In this document: piece after piece, positions 23,350 to 32,640 of the stretch
Numbering within the stretch: the stretch's first letter is position 1
How the letters are laid out: each line of letters starts with the position of its first letter
Assembly (NCBI GenBank): GCA_029582265.1
Contig: CM055816.1
Span: 31,906,312 to 31,970,311 of the forward strand
Source: Zoroaster sp. YZ-2022
Lineage: Eukaryota; Echinodermata; Asteroidea; Forcipulatida; Zoroasteridae
Reading direction: 5' to 3'
DNA length: 64,000 nucleotides
Translations under genes and position numbers: made by a program
The notes under the pieces: model-generated
Told to the model about the DNA's origin: nothing
The model's input: only the letters and a program-made list of their open reading frames with translations
The model's database searches: none

Positions 23350-23416
23350 GTGGGGATGCTGCGTAGAACTTAGAAAATGTGAATAGTAAAGGTGAAACAG
23401 TGCTCACCGGATAGTT

Positions 23417-23456
23417 ATACCCAAGCTTTCGGTGCGATGCACCTTCATCAGGGGAA
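23417..23456 (-). ncRNA. Hammerhead-like motif of PLE 3
   Basis: Minus strand: CCC, CTGATGA, A, helix II GGTGC/GCACC closed by ATC, GAAA, GCT and T (CUU triplet), then GGG, which pairs with CCC. Helix III is the self-complementary AGCT. The best-formed helix II of the set. Confidence 0.65.
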
Positions 23457-24230
23457 TTAAGGCTTGTTGTGATGAACCGCGGGTAGAACAAACGCGGTGA
23501 ACTCCACGTTCATCCCGTCAGGGTGGAGCTTGCCAAGTTTAAACATCACACGCTGTTCTAAAGATCGGCGCTGAGTATCTGACGATGCCGTGGAAACAAC
23601 GCAGACGCTCATGTCCTTTGTGGAGTGTGATGGCGCGATGAAGTGTTGGGCGACAGCCGGACCAGGTTGTTTCAACCGAACGCTACGGAGATGCTCCGTG
23701 AAACGGTCGGCCAGACGGCGCTTAGTTTCGCCAATGTACAGCAAGCCACAGCGAGTACACGAGATACAATAAACAAGATTAGCAGTGGTACAATTGTAAT
23801 TGCCGTGGATGTTGAAATGGCCACGAGGACCAGTGATGGAGGATGTTTCATCAACATGTGTGCAAGTTTTGCATCTTGGACGCTTGCAGGGAACAGTTTT
23901 GAAGGGGCCGTTGTTTGTGCTGCTAGGTAGCGTAGACCGCACAATGTGGTTGCTGATGGAGCGATCCCGTCTGAACGAACAGAGGGGGCTGGTAGACTGA
24001 GTAAAGATGGCGCTGGTCGCTGGATATAACTGCAGAGTCTTGAAATGTTTGAGGAGGATATTCCTGACAGCCATGTTGAGCGGGTGGTAGGTCAAGACAA
24101 GAGGGATACGATCTTGCTGCTTGGGAGGGGCTTGCTTCATGGCGGCAATGCGGGTGACTGATGATACTCTGCGAAGAGCGGCATCAGTAACAAAAGGTGG
24201 GTATCCACGTTGTTTGAAGAAACCCTTCAT
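23457..24230 (-). CDS. PLE 3 endonuclease region (GIY-YIG)
   Basis: A 257-residue frame. N-terminal part: KGFFKQRGYPPFVTDAALRR (the usual sequence linking RT to the nuclease) and RIPLVLTYHPLN. Middle: PCKRPRCKTCTHVDET, a Cys motif. Core: NLVYCISCTRCGLLYIGETK then RLADRFTEHLRSVR, HFIAPSHSTKDMSVCVV and SLEQRVMFKLGKLHPDGMN. GIY-YIG residues, the conserved Arg and the distal Glu are present. The ATG used may not be a true start, because in an intact PLE this is the C-terminal part of one polyprotein with the RT, out of frame here by the 24365 lesion. Confidence 0.85.
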   Translation of the reverse strand: MKGFFKQRGYPPFVTDAALRRVSSVTRIAAMKQAPPKQQDRIPLVLTYHPLNMAVRNILLKHFKTLQLYPATSAIFTQSTSPLCSFRRDRSISNHIVRSTLPSSTNNGPFKTVPCKRPRCKTCTHVDETSSITGPRGHFNIHGNYNCTTANLVYCISCTRCGLLYIGETKRRLADRFTEHLRSVRLKQPGPAVAQHFIAPSHSTKDMSVCVVSTASSDTQRRSLEQRVMFKLGKLHPDGMNVEFTAFVLPAVHHNKP

Positions 24231-24232
24231 TT

Positions 24233-25664
24233 CTATACCACGGTGATTAAACTCAACGTCCTCGCTGCAAATTCGACGGAGGCGGAGGAATTGGCTGTAT
24301 GGGATGGCATCTTTACATTTCTTAGGGTGTGACGACTCATAATGCAGGTAGCTGTGGGAATCAGTAGGCGGAAGGTGATGGTGTCACTGGAAATATCAGA
24401 GGTGAAGTGCAGGGCATCCTCCATAGAACCAGAAATGGCACCGAAGATGTCGTCAATGTAACGTTTGTACAGCAATGGTTTGGGCCCGGGATAATTTGAC
24501 AACAACTTCTCGAGAAAGCCAACAAATAAACATGCATAACTGGGACCCATACGTGTGCCCATAGCAACGCCAGTGGTCTGTAGGTAGTGCTTACCATTAA
24601 ATGTAAAATTGTTAAGGGTGAGGACAAGTTCAGCAAGCCTGAGGAGGGTACTAGTGGGGGGGGGGTCACAGTCAGGACGGCGGTCAAGAAAATGACGTAG
24701 CGCTAGTAGGCCATCAGCGTGGGGGATGCAAGTGTAAAGAGATTTGACGTCCATACTGAACAGGTAGTTAGATGAGCCCGTGAATTCAAAGTTAGCAAAA
24801 GTAAGGGGAGCGTCATTAGTGTCCTTAACATAGGGGGGCAGTTGGCTGACAATAGGCGATAGCACAGAGTCTAAGTACTTGGAAATCAACTCAGAGGGGC
24901 AATTGCAAGCTGAAACAATGGGCCGGCCGGGATTATCCTTCTTGTGAATTTTGGGAAGCATATAGAAAACGGAGGTTCTGGGAAAAGGGGTGATGAGTTT
25001 AGTCGCATTACTAGGTAGCTCACCTGCGTCAATAAAGGCATTGATGGTGTCGGACACGATGCCCTGGTGCGTAGGTGTAAGGTCGTTGTCGATGACTTGG
25101 TAGGATGAGGTATAAAGTTGGCGCTCAGCTTCAGAAAGATAAAGATCCTTACGCCAAACAACAGTGGCACCGCCTTTATCTGCTCTTTTGATAACATAGT
25201 TCTCTTCTTCCTTGAGCGATCGCAGGGCTTGCCGTTCTACAGAAGAGATATTGGACCTAGTGCAACGGGTGCCAAAATTGAGGCGACAAACGTCAGAGCG
25301 GCAATTGTAAATGACTCGGTCGAGTGACTTGTTGAGGCCGGTAGGTGGACACCAGTTAGATGATTTGGGGACTAGTCTATCAATAGTCTTAGCAGTAGGG
25401 GTATCATCATGAAGAGTAAAAGCAGAAGAACCAACCTCTTTGTCGTAGAAGTAGGCTTCAAGGCGCAAACGTCTATAGAACATTTCAAAATCTCGGCGTG
25501 TAGAAAACTCATCATTGAACGCGTTGAGAGGGACAAAATTCAAACCCCACTGAAGGACAGATAGTTGGGCGTCGGTTAAGGGTAGATCCGGGGGGGGGGT
25601 GGTGGTAACAACCAAATGTTCCTTGTTAGAGTCTGGATGCGGATGATCATGGGTGGGTTGGGTG

Positions 25665-25666
<2 letters not shown>
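24233..25666 (-). pseudogene. PLE 3 reverse transcriptase
   Basis: Open from the array edge: LSVLQWGLNFVPLNAFNDEF, FYRRLRLEAYF, VIKRADKGGATVVWRKDLYL, VFYMLPKIHKKDNPGRPIVS, YLFSMDVKSLYTCIPH, VAMGTRMGPSYACLFVGFLE and the catalytic KRYIDDIFG. After SDTITF the frame jumps to what should be DSHSYLHYESSHPKKC in another frame, so about 100 or more bases are deleted near 24365. Residues encoded above 25668 are just TA repeats. With the lesion repaired it would join the endonuclease at 24230. Confidence 0.85.

Positions 25667-25668
<2 letters not shown>

Positions 25669-25739
<71 letters not shown>
25669..25739. repeat. (TA)n array
   Basis: About 35 TA units between the 5' end of PLE 3 and the 3' end of PLE 4. 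Confidence 0.95.
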
Positions 25740-25740
<1 letters not shown>

Positions 25741-25767
25741 TTGTAGTAAAACTAGTGGAACGCTGGT

Positions 25768-25812
25768 AGTTGTAACTCCGAGTTTCACGCGTTATGCGAT
25801 CATCAGACAACT
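25768..25812 (-). ncRNA. Hammerhead ribozyme motif of PLE 4
   Basis: The most complete example. Minus strand: helix I AGTTGT/ACAACT (6 bp), CTGATGA, helix II CGC/GCG with a T-T mismatch next to the core, GAAA, helix III ACT/AGT with a CGG loop, and a GUU cleavage triplet. All three helices can form within one molecule. Confidence 0.7.
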
Positions 25813-25974
25813 GATAGTCACCAAGTGATTACTCCTATATATATATATAGGCCTACACGCGCACGTACAGGTTATTCGCTCAATGATGCGTGGTAATTAC
25901 CTATTGTTTGCGGGCCTTGTGTGTAAGCTTGTTTGTTGGCGGTTTGTGGTTTGTTGACGCGGTACTGTTCCTCG

Positions 25975-26280
25975 TCACGTGTCATCGCTTTTGAAGTTGC
26001 AGAGGTAGAACTTGTTTTCATGGCGGCATTTTGATATGAGTTCGGGTCGTTTGTTCAGGAGTATCCTCTTGTCGGCGTTTATGATGGAGAGCTTCTCTGT
26101 GAGGCAAAGGTTGCACCGTTTCGATTCGCTGTTGTATGCTTGAGATCTACAGGCTACCGACCAGTTGATGGTGAATGGTTTCTTGTTCCTTTTCAATTGC
26201 CAAATGTGCTTGGAGAGTTCCATGCTGTTCTGGTACTTCTCATGCCTGAAAGACTGTGTGTGGTTGCCGTATCTTAGCTT
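25975..26280 (-). pseudogene. PLE 4 GIY-YIG endonuclease C-terminus
   Basis: LRYGNHTQSFRHEKYQNSME, LSKHIWQLKRNKKPFTINW, RCNLCLTEKLSIINADKR and LLNKRPELISKCRHENKFYL match the conserved end of the GIY-YIG nuclease region of one PLE group. The GIY and YIG strands themselves are missing because the fragment begins after them. The stop at 25975 looks like the true C-terminus. Confidence 0.75.
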
Positions 26281-26409
26281 ATATATATATTGGCGGCCAT
26301 TTTGAATAAAAGGAAAAGTTAAACAAGTTTTGTAAATTTCAACTGACTTCTCAAAGTTCATTAATTTACAGACAGTTGGTTGGTTTACGTAGTAAAGCCA
26401 AATAGGTAT

Positions 26410-26593
26410 ACCTGGCCCATTTTTGGTACACATGTACTCACCATACGAACCATTAGGGTTAGGGTTAAGGCAGGGTTAAGGTTAAAGTTAGGGTTAGGCT
26501 TAGGATTAGGCGTTAGGCTAGGGTTAGGGTTAGATTTAGGGTTAGGTTTAGAGTTCGTAAGGTGAGTACCCGTGTACCAAAAATGAACCAGGT
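26410..26593. mobile_element. Telomere-like repeats enclosed by 41-bp inverted repeats
   Basis: Arms 26410-26450 and 26553-26593 are reverse complements with about four mismatches. Between them is about 100 bases of degenerate TTAGGG-like repeats (GGGTTAGGGTTA, TTAGGATTAGGCGTTAGG). A partial extra copy of the right arm follows at 26597-26630. Best read as a MITE-like foldback that carries, or captured, telomeric repeats. Confidence 0.7.
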
Positions 26594-27152
26594 AAAAGGT
26601 GAGTACCCGTGTACAAAAATGGGCAAGGTAGACCTATAACGCCATAGTAAACAGTGTTGGTTAATTATTTACGCAACTTTTTTAACAGTGTAGTATTTCA
26701 AATGGTCATTCTACAGTATGATGAGGCTCCTGTTCATGAAAATTGATTTTAAAAATATTAACAAACGGTTTTAGGCATTTATACTGGGATGAAACTGCCA
26801 TTTTATACTAGAAATTAAGTAAAAAATGGCGCCATTTTAAAATTCAAAATGGCGGCTGAAGATGTTGAAAAAAATGGTACCAAACTGTTTTGGAATCAGC
26901 ACCCCAAAATTAATAAAGTAAGCCAATAAAATCCATTTTGGCACAAAAATCCAGCTGGAATACATATCAAACCGTACGTGTATTATGACAAAAGCGACTC
27001 TGTACTTTGTACATGTGGCGCTATAGTATAGGGCCAATGATACATGAGTCCAGTGCATTGGCCCTAGAATGGGGCTCGTTTTGTAAGTGAATTTTGAATT
27101 TTTATTTTACAAATTAGCTGCTAGAATAAAACCCATCAAGAGTAAACCAAGG
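26594..27152. other. No gene recognised
   Basis: AT-rich; contains ATGGCGCCATTTT and AAATGGCGGC short inverted motifs. No coding signature. Confidence 0.5.
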
Positions 27153-27287
27153 TTCCATGCACCCTAGACGCATCAGAGAGGCCATCGAGATCGTTAAACA
27201 CGACACTGTGCCACAGGACATCGGCTTCTATATCAGCGATATTTGGTGACCACTACTACGGACAGAAGGATCTTCTATATCCAAAGT
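27153..27287 (+). mobile_element. PLE 1 family fragment
   Basis: Plus-strand copy of the end of the PLE 1 nuclease frame (MHPRRIREAIEI, HDTVPQDIGFYISDIW), matching the complement of 13720-13850 closely. Truncated on both sides. Confidence 0.8.
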
Positions 27288-27796
27288 CATTTCATTTAAT
27301 TTTTCATTTATTGATTTCACAGATAGAAAAACAAATAAACACAAATTTACATTAAATTAACAGAAACAGAACCAAAGGTAGCACCCCTGTAGGATTTTGA
27401 AAAAAAAGTAAACTAAATTACTGTCGAGTTGATCTCCTGATACTACCACTTATTAATAAAGAAGCAAACAAACATTGAGTCACACAAAGAACGATAAACA
27501 ACATGGCTTTAGGCACACTTATATAAAAACAATACTAAAATAAAAAATATAAAAAGTTAATACGACACAGTTTGAGTTAGGGCATCTCCTAGGCCAGGGA
27601 CTAATCAATGTTTTCTCAGTGAATAAATAAATAAAGATAAACTATAAATAACTGTGTCTTTAACATCTGCTGGTAGCACCTCCCGTAATCTTGGAAATCT
27701 ATAAAAAAGAGAATGATGAGCAGCATTGGACTTTGCCATTTGATGAGAAAACTTGACAACTTCAGTGTGTCTACGGTTAACAGGGATAAGATCAAT
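27288..27796 (-). mobile_element. LINE 3' end (RT C-terminus plus 3' UTR)
   Basis: Minus strand: IDLIPVNRRHTEVVKFSHQ, HHSLFYRFPRLREVLPADV and a stop at 27605, resembling the last residues of CR1/RTE-type LINE proteins. About 300 bases of 3' UTR follow, ending in AATAAATGAAAAATTAAATG next to the PLE fragment. Strongly 5'-truncated. Confidence 0.55.
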
Positions 27797-28455
27797 AGAA
27801 CGAGTGCTGGCGGGCCTACAGTGGGATATGCTGTTAGTGTATCTGGATGACGTGATCATATTTACAAAGACAGTACAGGAAGAGCTGAGTCGCCTGGAGG
27901 TGGTATTCCAGCACCTACGAGGGGCAGGCTTGAAGTTAAAGTCCAAGAAGGTGCTATACCTCGGGCATATCGTGTAAAACCAAAGTGTTGCGACGGATTC
28001 AGAAAAGATAAAAGTGGTACGTGAATGGCCGACACCTACGACGGTGACCGAAGTGCAAAGCTTCTTAGGACTAGCGTTGTACTATAGGCGTTTTGTTAAA
28101 GGATTCGCTGACATAGCCAGACCATTGCATCGCATGACAGAGAAGGGGAGACAGTTTGAATGGGATGATCAATGCGAGATTGCATTCCAAAGGCTGAAGG
28201 GACTGCTACAAGAAGCACCTATACTGGCTTATCCTAACCCTGCGGAGGAGTACATACTCGACACGTATGCTAGTAACCTTGGAATAGGCGCTGTCTTATC
28301 TCAGATGGTTAATGGACAGGAGAGGGTTATTGCCTAAGGTAGTAGAGTCCTCAGTAAGCAGGAGATTACCATTAGGACTGACCACGTGGATCTCAGGTGG
28401 CTTCTCAACTTTCGGGATCCACAGGGACAAATTGCCCGTTGGTTGCAAGTAGGGT
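27797..28455 (+). pseudogene. Ty3/gypsy pol fragment (RT and RNase H)
   Basis: RT from VLAGLQWDMLL with the catalytic VYLDDVIIF, KLKSKKVLYLGHIV, then VREWPTPTTVTEVQSFLGLA, YYRRFVKGFADIARPL and the tether; RNase H from YILDTYASNLGIGAVLSQ. A stop occurs at 27974 and another at 28336, and an internal deletion joins RVLSKQE directly to ITIRTDHVDLRWLLNF. The RNase H Asp at the DTDAS position is Tyr. No LTRs or integrase are present. The fragment ends abruptly at RWLQV. Confidence 0.8.
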
Positions 28456-28965
28456 TTTTGCGATATGATGAATTGAGCTCTATCCGCTGCACATATATCA
28501 CAATGTATCAAGATTTCTTCAAAACAGAAATACAGAAAAGCAAAACAGATCAGTATAGAAGTGGCAATCAGGTTATAATAGCTAAAGGTAATACTTCAGC
28601 ATGTCCACACAACATGTTAAATAGATATAATGTCATCAGCATGTATAAATACTGAGACAGACGGTTACTTGTTCAAACCAATTTTCAGATCGGGAAGAGT
28701 TTGTAAATTAATTTATAAAGATAAGAAGTTGAGCTACACAAGGGCAAGAGAGTGTATTTTGAAAATGTTGGCTTTAGTGGCACCAGATTTAAATTTAGGT
28801 TTACATTCCCTTAGATCAGGGGGAGTAACGGAAGCAGCTGACAACCAAGTCAGTGAGCGTTGTCTCAAGCGTCATGGACGCTGGAAATGTGATATGAGTA
28901 AAGATGGCTACATTGCAGACTCGCTTGAGAAGAGGTTGCAAGTGACGCAGAGATTGGGATTATAA
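28456..28965 (+). pseudogene. Tyrosine recombinase C-terminal domain
   Basis: Begins abruptly at FLRYDELSSI and continues through VIIAKGNTSACPHNMLNRY; after a frameshift near 28640 it reads YLFKPIFRSGRVCKLIY, LNLGLHSLRSGGVTEAAD, CLKRHGRWKCDMSKDGYI and ends at 28965. H-x-x-R (HSLR), H..W (HGRW) and the nucleophile Tyr (DGYI) fit the catalytic set of phage-integrase-type tyrosine recombinases. It belongs to a different branch from the Ngaro-like recombinase at 30.6-31.2 kb. The N-terminal half is missing, replaced by gypsy sequence. Confidence 0.75.
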
Positions 28966-29091
28966 ATTTTCAAATGAAATTTGTTTAATTAAGAAATTTA
29001 TGCAAGCTTTCATGGTGTAAAATTCAAGATCCACATTTTGGATCAAAAAGTTTTCATTTATCAAACCCTTGCTTTGGTAATTTTCTATAAT
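28966..29091. other. 3' spacer of the YR element
   Basis: Short AT-rich non-coding link between the recombinase stop and the first 81-bp direct repeat. Confidence 0.5.
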
Positions 29092-30070
29092 GTCATTTCT
29101 CGTGCTGCGCTATCGCCAAATTAAGATAGCGGTGTTTAGAGTTGTTTTATAGCGTCAGTAAAGGGAAGACTTTACATTTCCCGCGGTTCGTAGTAAAGCG
29201 GGAAATTATTGTCTTGCTAATTCGAAGAGCGTTTAGCAAGAGTGTATTACGTAATGAGGAATGGCTAGAATGGGGGTTTAAAAGGGAGGTAATTGTGTAG
29301 AGTGGTCAGTTCTAGCGAGCACACCCACAGACGCACGTTTTAAAACGAACGAAATTACAATTTTCGTAGAATCAGATTAATGTTACTATATGTTAAGGGT
29401 GAAGTCCAACACCTGCACGAAGGGGATCGGTGACTGTTTTTGGACACAGGTTTCCAGAGCATTTTTAAACATTTTTATCTCTGGTTTTTCCTGGGCGTCG
29501 CGATCTCTGAAGAAGTGACACTAAAGCTAATAGTGAGCATTAACATAAGATACGTTATCACTTGGATACATGGCTTTGCTCGCCAGAATAAGCATCTGTG
29601 CTGCTGTTAAAGACTTTGTAGTATGGTGTAACACACTCGGGTAGAGGTGCGAATATTTTTGTTTTTTTTTGTTTACAAAATTAAAAAATGATTGGAACAT
29701 AATCTTTGTTAATAGAGTTTGTCATGTAAAAATTGGAGGAATTGCCAAGTTCTTGGTGTAGTTATAAAGAGTCAGTCAAAGAAGGTTTTGTTGTAATATT
29801 TCAATTAAGCGTCGTTAATGGAGTTTTGTCATGTAAGAAATGGAAGAATTGCCAAGTGTTGCGGTGAAGTTATAAAGAGTCGGTCAGAAGGTTTTATTGT
29901 AATATCTAAAGGAAGAAGAGAGTAGAATAGAAGAGAAAGTACAGACATTGTTATGCTGGAGGAATAAAAGGCGAAAAAACAAAACGAGCGTCATTTCTCG
30001 TGCTGCGCTATCGCCAAATTAAGATAGCGGTGTTTAGAGTTGTTTTATAGCGTCAGTAAAGGGAAGACTT
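29092..30070 (+). repeat. Split direct repeat end of a YR retroelement
   Basis: An identical 81-base sequence (starting GTCATTTCTCGTGCTGCGCT) is at 29092-29172 and 29990-30070. The 817 bases between include TTTAAAAGGG, an initiator-like TCAGTTCTAGC (about 29305) and GGAATAAAAGG (about 29961), so they look like a promoter and polyadenylation unit. Following a recombinase, this matches the B1-A2-B2 order of Ngaro-type retroelements. The 5' A1 copy is not in the window. Confidence 0.6.
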
Positions 30071-30118
30071 ATAATATCCGGGTATCGTGACCTCATAGAG
30101 TGTAACAAATCAGGGAGA

Positions 30119-30230
30119 TCACACAAACCAGCCTTTCCAATATATCCTGACAGGAACATCCAGCGGTTGACGAGCACGACGAACAATTGAATCACCCACT
30201 ATCCAGACTGTTGCAGGACCTAACCAAACA
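30119..30230 (-). pseudogene. SGNH hydrolase-like start (Ngaro)
   Basis: GPATVWIVGDSIVRRARQPL has the GDS block of SGNH/GDSL-type hydrolases, found downstream of the recombinase in many Ngaro elements. Only about 30 residues remain before a stop at 30119. Catalytic Asp/His blocks are absent. Confidence 0.5.
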
Positions 30231-30379
30231 AACATATTTCGCCAAAACTGTAAATTGCAATTATTTCCCAAAAGGCAATGTATGTGGGCGGATATACGTA
30301 AGATCAGAACTACTTGTGAACGCCAACGACCCAAATCTTGTATGTGTGACAAAGGAACCCCAAACGCAAAAGCAGTTGT

Positions 30380-31199
30380 TGCTGCCCCAATCCGAAATGA
30401 ATGGGTTTTTGGAAGTTTTGCCCTATGAGCCCCAAGTGTAGTAGTGCTTGTTTAAGCACAGCACTGAATTGAAATCTCGTCATTGGACTCCCATCAAAAT
30501 GACAAAAGAGTATACCCTGTTGTTTGGGGCGCATCATGACAAAAGCATGCAATGCTTGGACTGGGCAAAGTTTTTTGTCAGTAGCTTGACCTAACTTGAT
30601 GACTTGGGGGGACCAAACTGATTTGTCTTACTGCAACGGAATGTAATTTCCACTGAATGGCCTGCCTGTTGAGTAAAGCAGAAACGAATGTCTCCTACCA
30701 TTAGGACGGACTCCTGCACAGTCTGTTTTGAATTTGCTGTAAACTCCCCAACCCGCATGAAACCAAAGAAAGCAGAGACCATTGCTGCTTTGAACATGGC
30801 ACTTTCATAATGTGATGTGCACACTAAAGGTAATGATTCAATGATGTTTAACAAAATAGGCAGTGAAATTGGTACTCTACTGTCACGTTTGGGAGTATCC
30901 CGACGGGCGCCCTCAAGAAGTTTGGAAATGATGAAATCCTTAGTAGGGTCTGGCCAACCATGAACTTTATGAAAGTGACCCACCCCTGTGATATAAGTGG
31001 TAATTGTTGATGGCGCCAAGTTATGCAATGACAACCAGGCCAGAAATTCCCGAATCGTTTGAACTGACGTTGGAAACAGGTTTGCATGCTGGCTTTGCTG
31101 CAAAAACCGGGAAAAGGCATGCCAGCCGCAGGTATACGCCTTGTGAGTGTTTGATGCCCATGCCAAGGATAACAAACGCCTTATCTCTGACCCTACCAT
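30380..31199 (-). pseudogene. Ngaro-like tyrosine recombinase
   Basis: N-terminal core-binding part: LLSLAWASNTHKAYTCGWHA, SVQTIREFLAWLSLHNLAPS, TITTYITGVGHFHKVHGW. Catalytic part: AAMVSAFFGFMRVGEFTANS holds the first Arg; a stop at 30591; then FDGSPMTRFQFSAVLKQALL, a frameshift, SFRIGAATTAFAFGVPLSHI and LGRWRS, with no clear Tyr left in frame. The split reading frames make it inactive. It overlaps the end of the RT-RNase H frame, as in DIRS-type elements. Confidence 0.8.
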
Positions 31200-32353
31200 A
31201 TTTGGGGAAGAAAAGGTAAGGGGTCATGTGTGGTGCTGCTTGAGGTGCTACAACATGAAAACGCTCCACCTGAAAACGTGAAAGAGAATCAGCAATATTA
31301 TTGTCCACCCCTGCGACATGAACAACCTTAAATGCAATGTTAAACTGGAGGCACTGTAGTACAAAAAGTCGAAGTAGGTGCATGATCTTGGGGCACTGAG
31401 AAGTCTGGTTATTATGCACAACAGCCATATTATCAGAATGAAAGCGCACCTTCCTATTGCCTAATTGGCCAGACCAGCATTTCACATAAAATTCTAGAAA
31501 AGCAATGGACGGCGGATTGGCAAGGACAGATGGTGGCCAACGGCCCTGCGTCCACTGTCCCCTGAAAAAAGCACCAAAACCAATACTTGCCGCCGCATCT
31601 GTAAACAGTTCCAACGTTTGATTAGGTTCCCACTCCACACCGATAAAAGCAGATACGCCATTAAAATTAGTTAAGAATTCCAGCCACATTGCCAAATCCT
31701 GTTTCGCCCCCACAGAAAGACGTACTCTGTGGTGAGGTTTAGTTAAACCTTTTGTCAATAAAATTAAACGCCGAAGGAAAGCTCTCCCCGGAGCCACTGC
31801 CTTATACACAAAATTCAGTACACCCACTAATGACTGTACTTCTAATAAAGTGACTCTTTTCTTTGCCAGCACATGCTTTATTTTCCCTTTAAGTGTTATA
31901 ACTTTGCTTAGTGGCACGCGCACCTGCATTTGCTGAGAGTCAATCTCTAACCCCAGATAAATTATTGACTGCAATGGACCTACAGTCTTCTCATCTAAAA
32001 GTTGTTTACACTTAGACCATGATTTGTCAACAAAGAAAAAATCATCCAGGTAGTGAGTGATAGATGACGACCTGGAAACTTTACAAATGCAAAACTCCAG
32101 AAATGTGCTAAATTTCTCAAACAGGGCACATGAGATTGAACAACCCATTGGCAAACATTTGTCGAAATAAAATTTCCCACGAAATGTAAAATCCAGTAAC
32201 TCATAGTCTGTCGGTGCCACTGGGAGCAGTCGAAAGGCAGATTTAATATCGGACTTAGCCAACCATGCCCCTTGACCCACGTTACGAACTAATTCGACTG
32301 CTTTATCAAAAGAAGCGTAACGAACGACACATTTGTCCCGATCAATAAAGTCA
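31021..32353 (-). pseudogene. Ngaro-like RT and RNase H, main part
   Basis: From the piggyBac edge: VNDFIDRDKCVVRYASFDKA, GAWLAKSDIKSAFRLLPV, CLPMGCSISCALFEKFSTFL, the catalytic THYLDDFFFV, then LFTDAAASIGFGAFFRGQW (RNase H), FHSDNMAVVHNNQTSQCP and VDNNIADSLSRFQ. The frame is open for over 1.2 kb. The RT is YLDD and the RNase H carries TDA and SDN motifs. The N-terminal part is displaced by the insertions. Confidence 0.85.
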
Positions 32354-32640
32354 TTAACCCTTTCGATCCCACGGGCTCTAAAAAGAGCCTTTGTTGTGAT
32401 ACGCTTCGATCCCGTGGGCTCTAAAAGGTGCCGGGAATCGGCATGCCCTTGACGACCACGGCTCCTTAATTCACCACCTGAAAATGCTTGAATGGTTTTT
32501 CTTGGTTGGCGCCCTCTATTGACATGAATGCAGTTTACACAAGTTTTATGAAAAGAATGAACGCGTCACTTTGCAGTTTCCAGGTCCTAGCGTCCCTAGC
32601 GTCCACTCGCTTCCAGAACGGTCAGTTTTTAGTTGCAATC

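Larger units (their letters stand above)
23347..25668 (-). mobile_element. Penelope-like element 3, nearly intact
   Basis: Flanked on both sides by (TA)n arrays (23284-23346 and 25669-25738). It carries a hammerhead-like motif at the 3' end, then endonuclease and RT. Only one clear coding lesion is seen (deletion and shift near 24365). The 5' end is truncated at the array. Confidence 0.9.
25740..26285 (-). mobile_element. Penelope-like element 4, 3' fragment
   Basis: A third distinct PLE family abutting a TA array. The 3' end holds a hammerhead-like motif (25768-25812), followed inwards by the C-terminal nuclease domain. The fragment stops at a short TATATATATA at 26280-26289; unrelated sequence follows. 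Confidence 0.75.
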
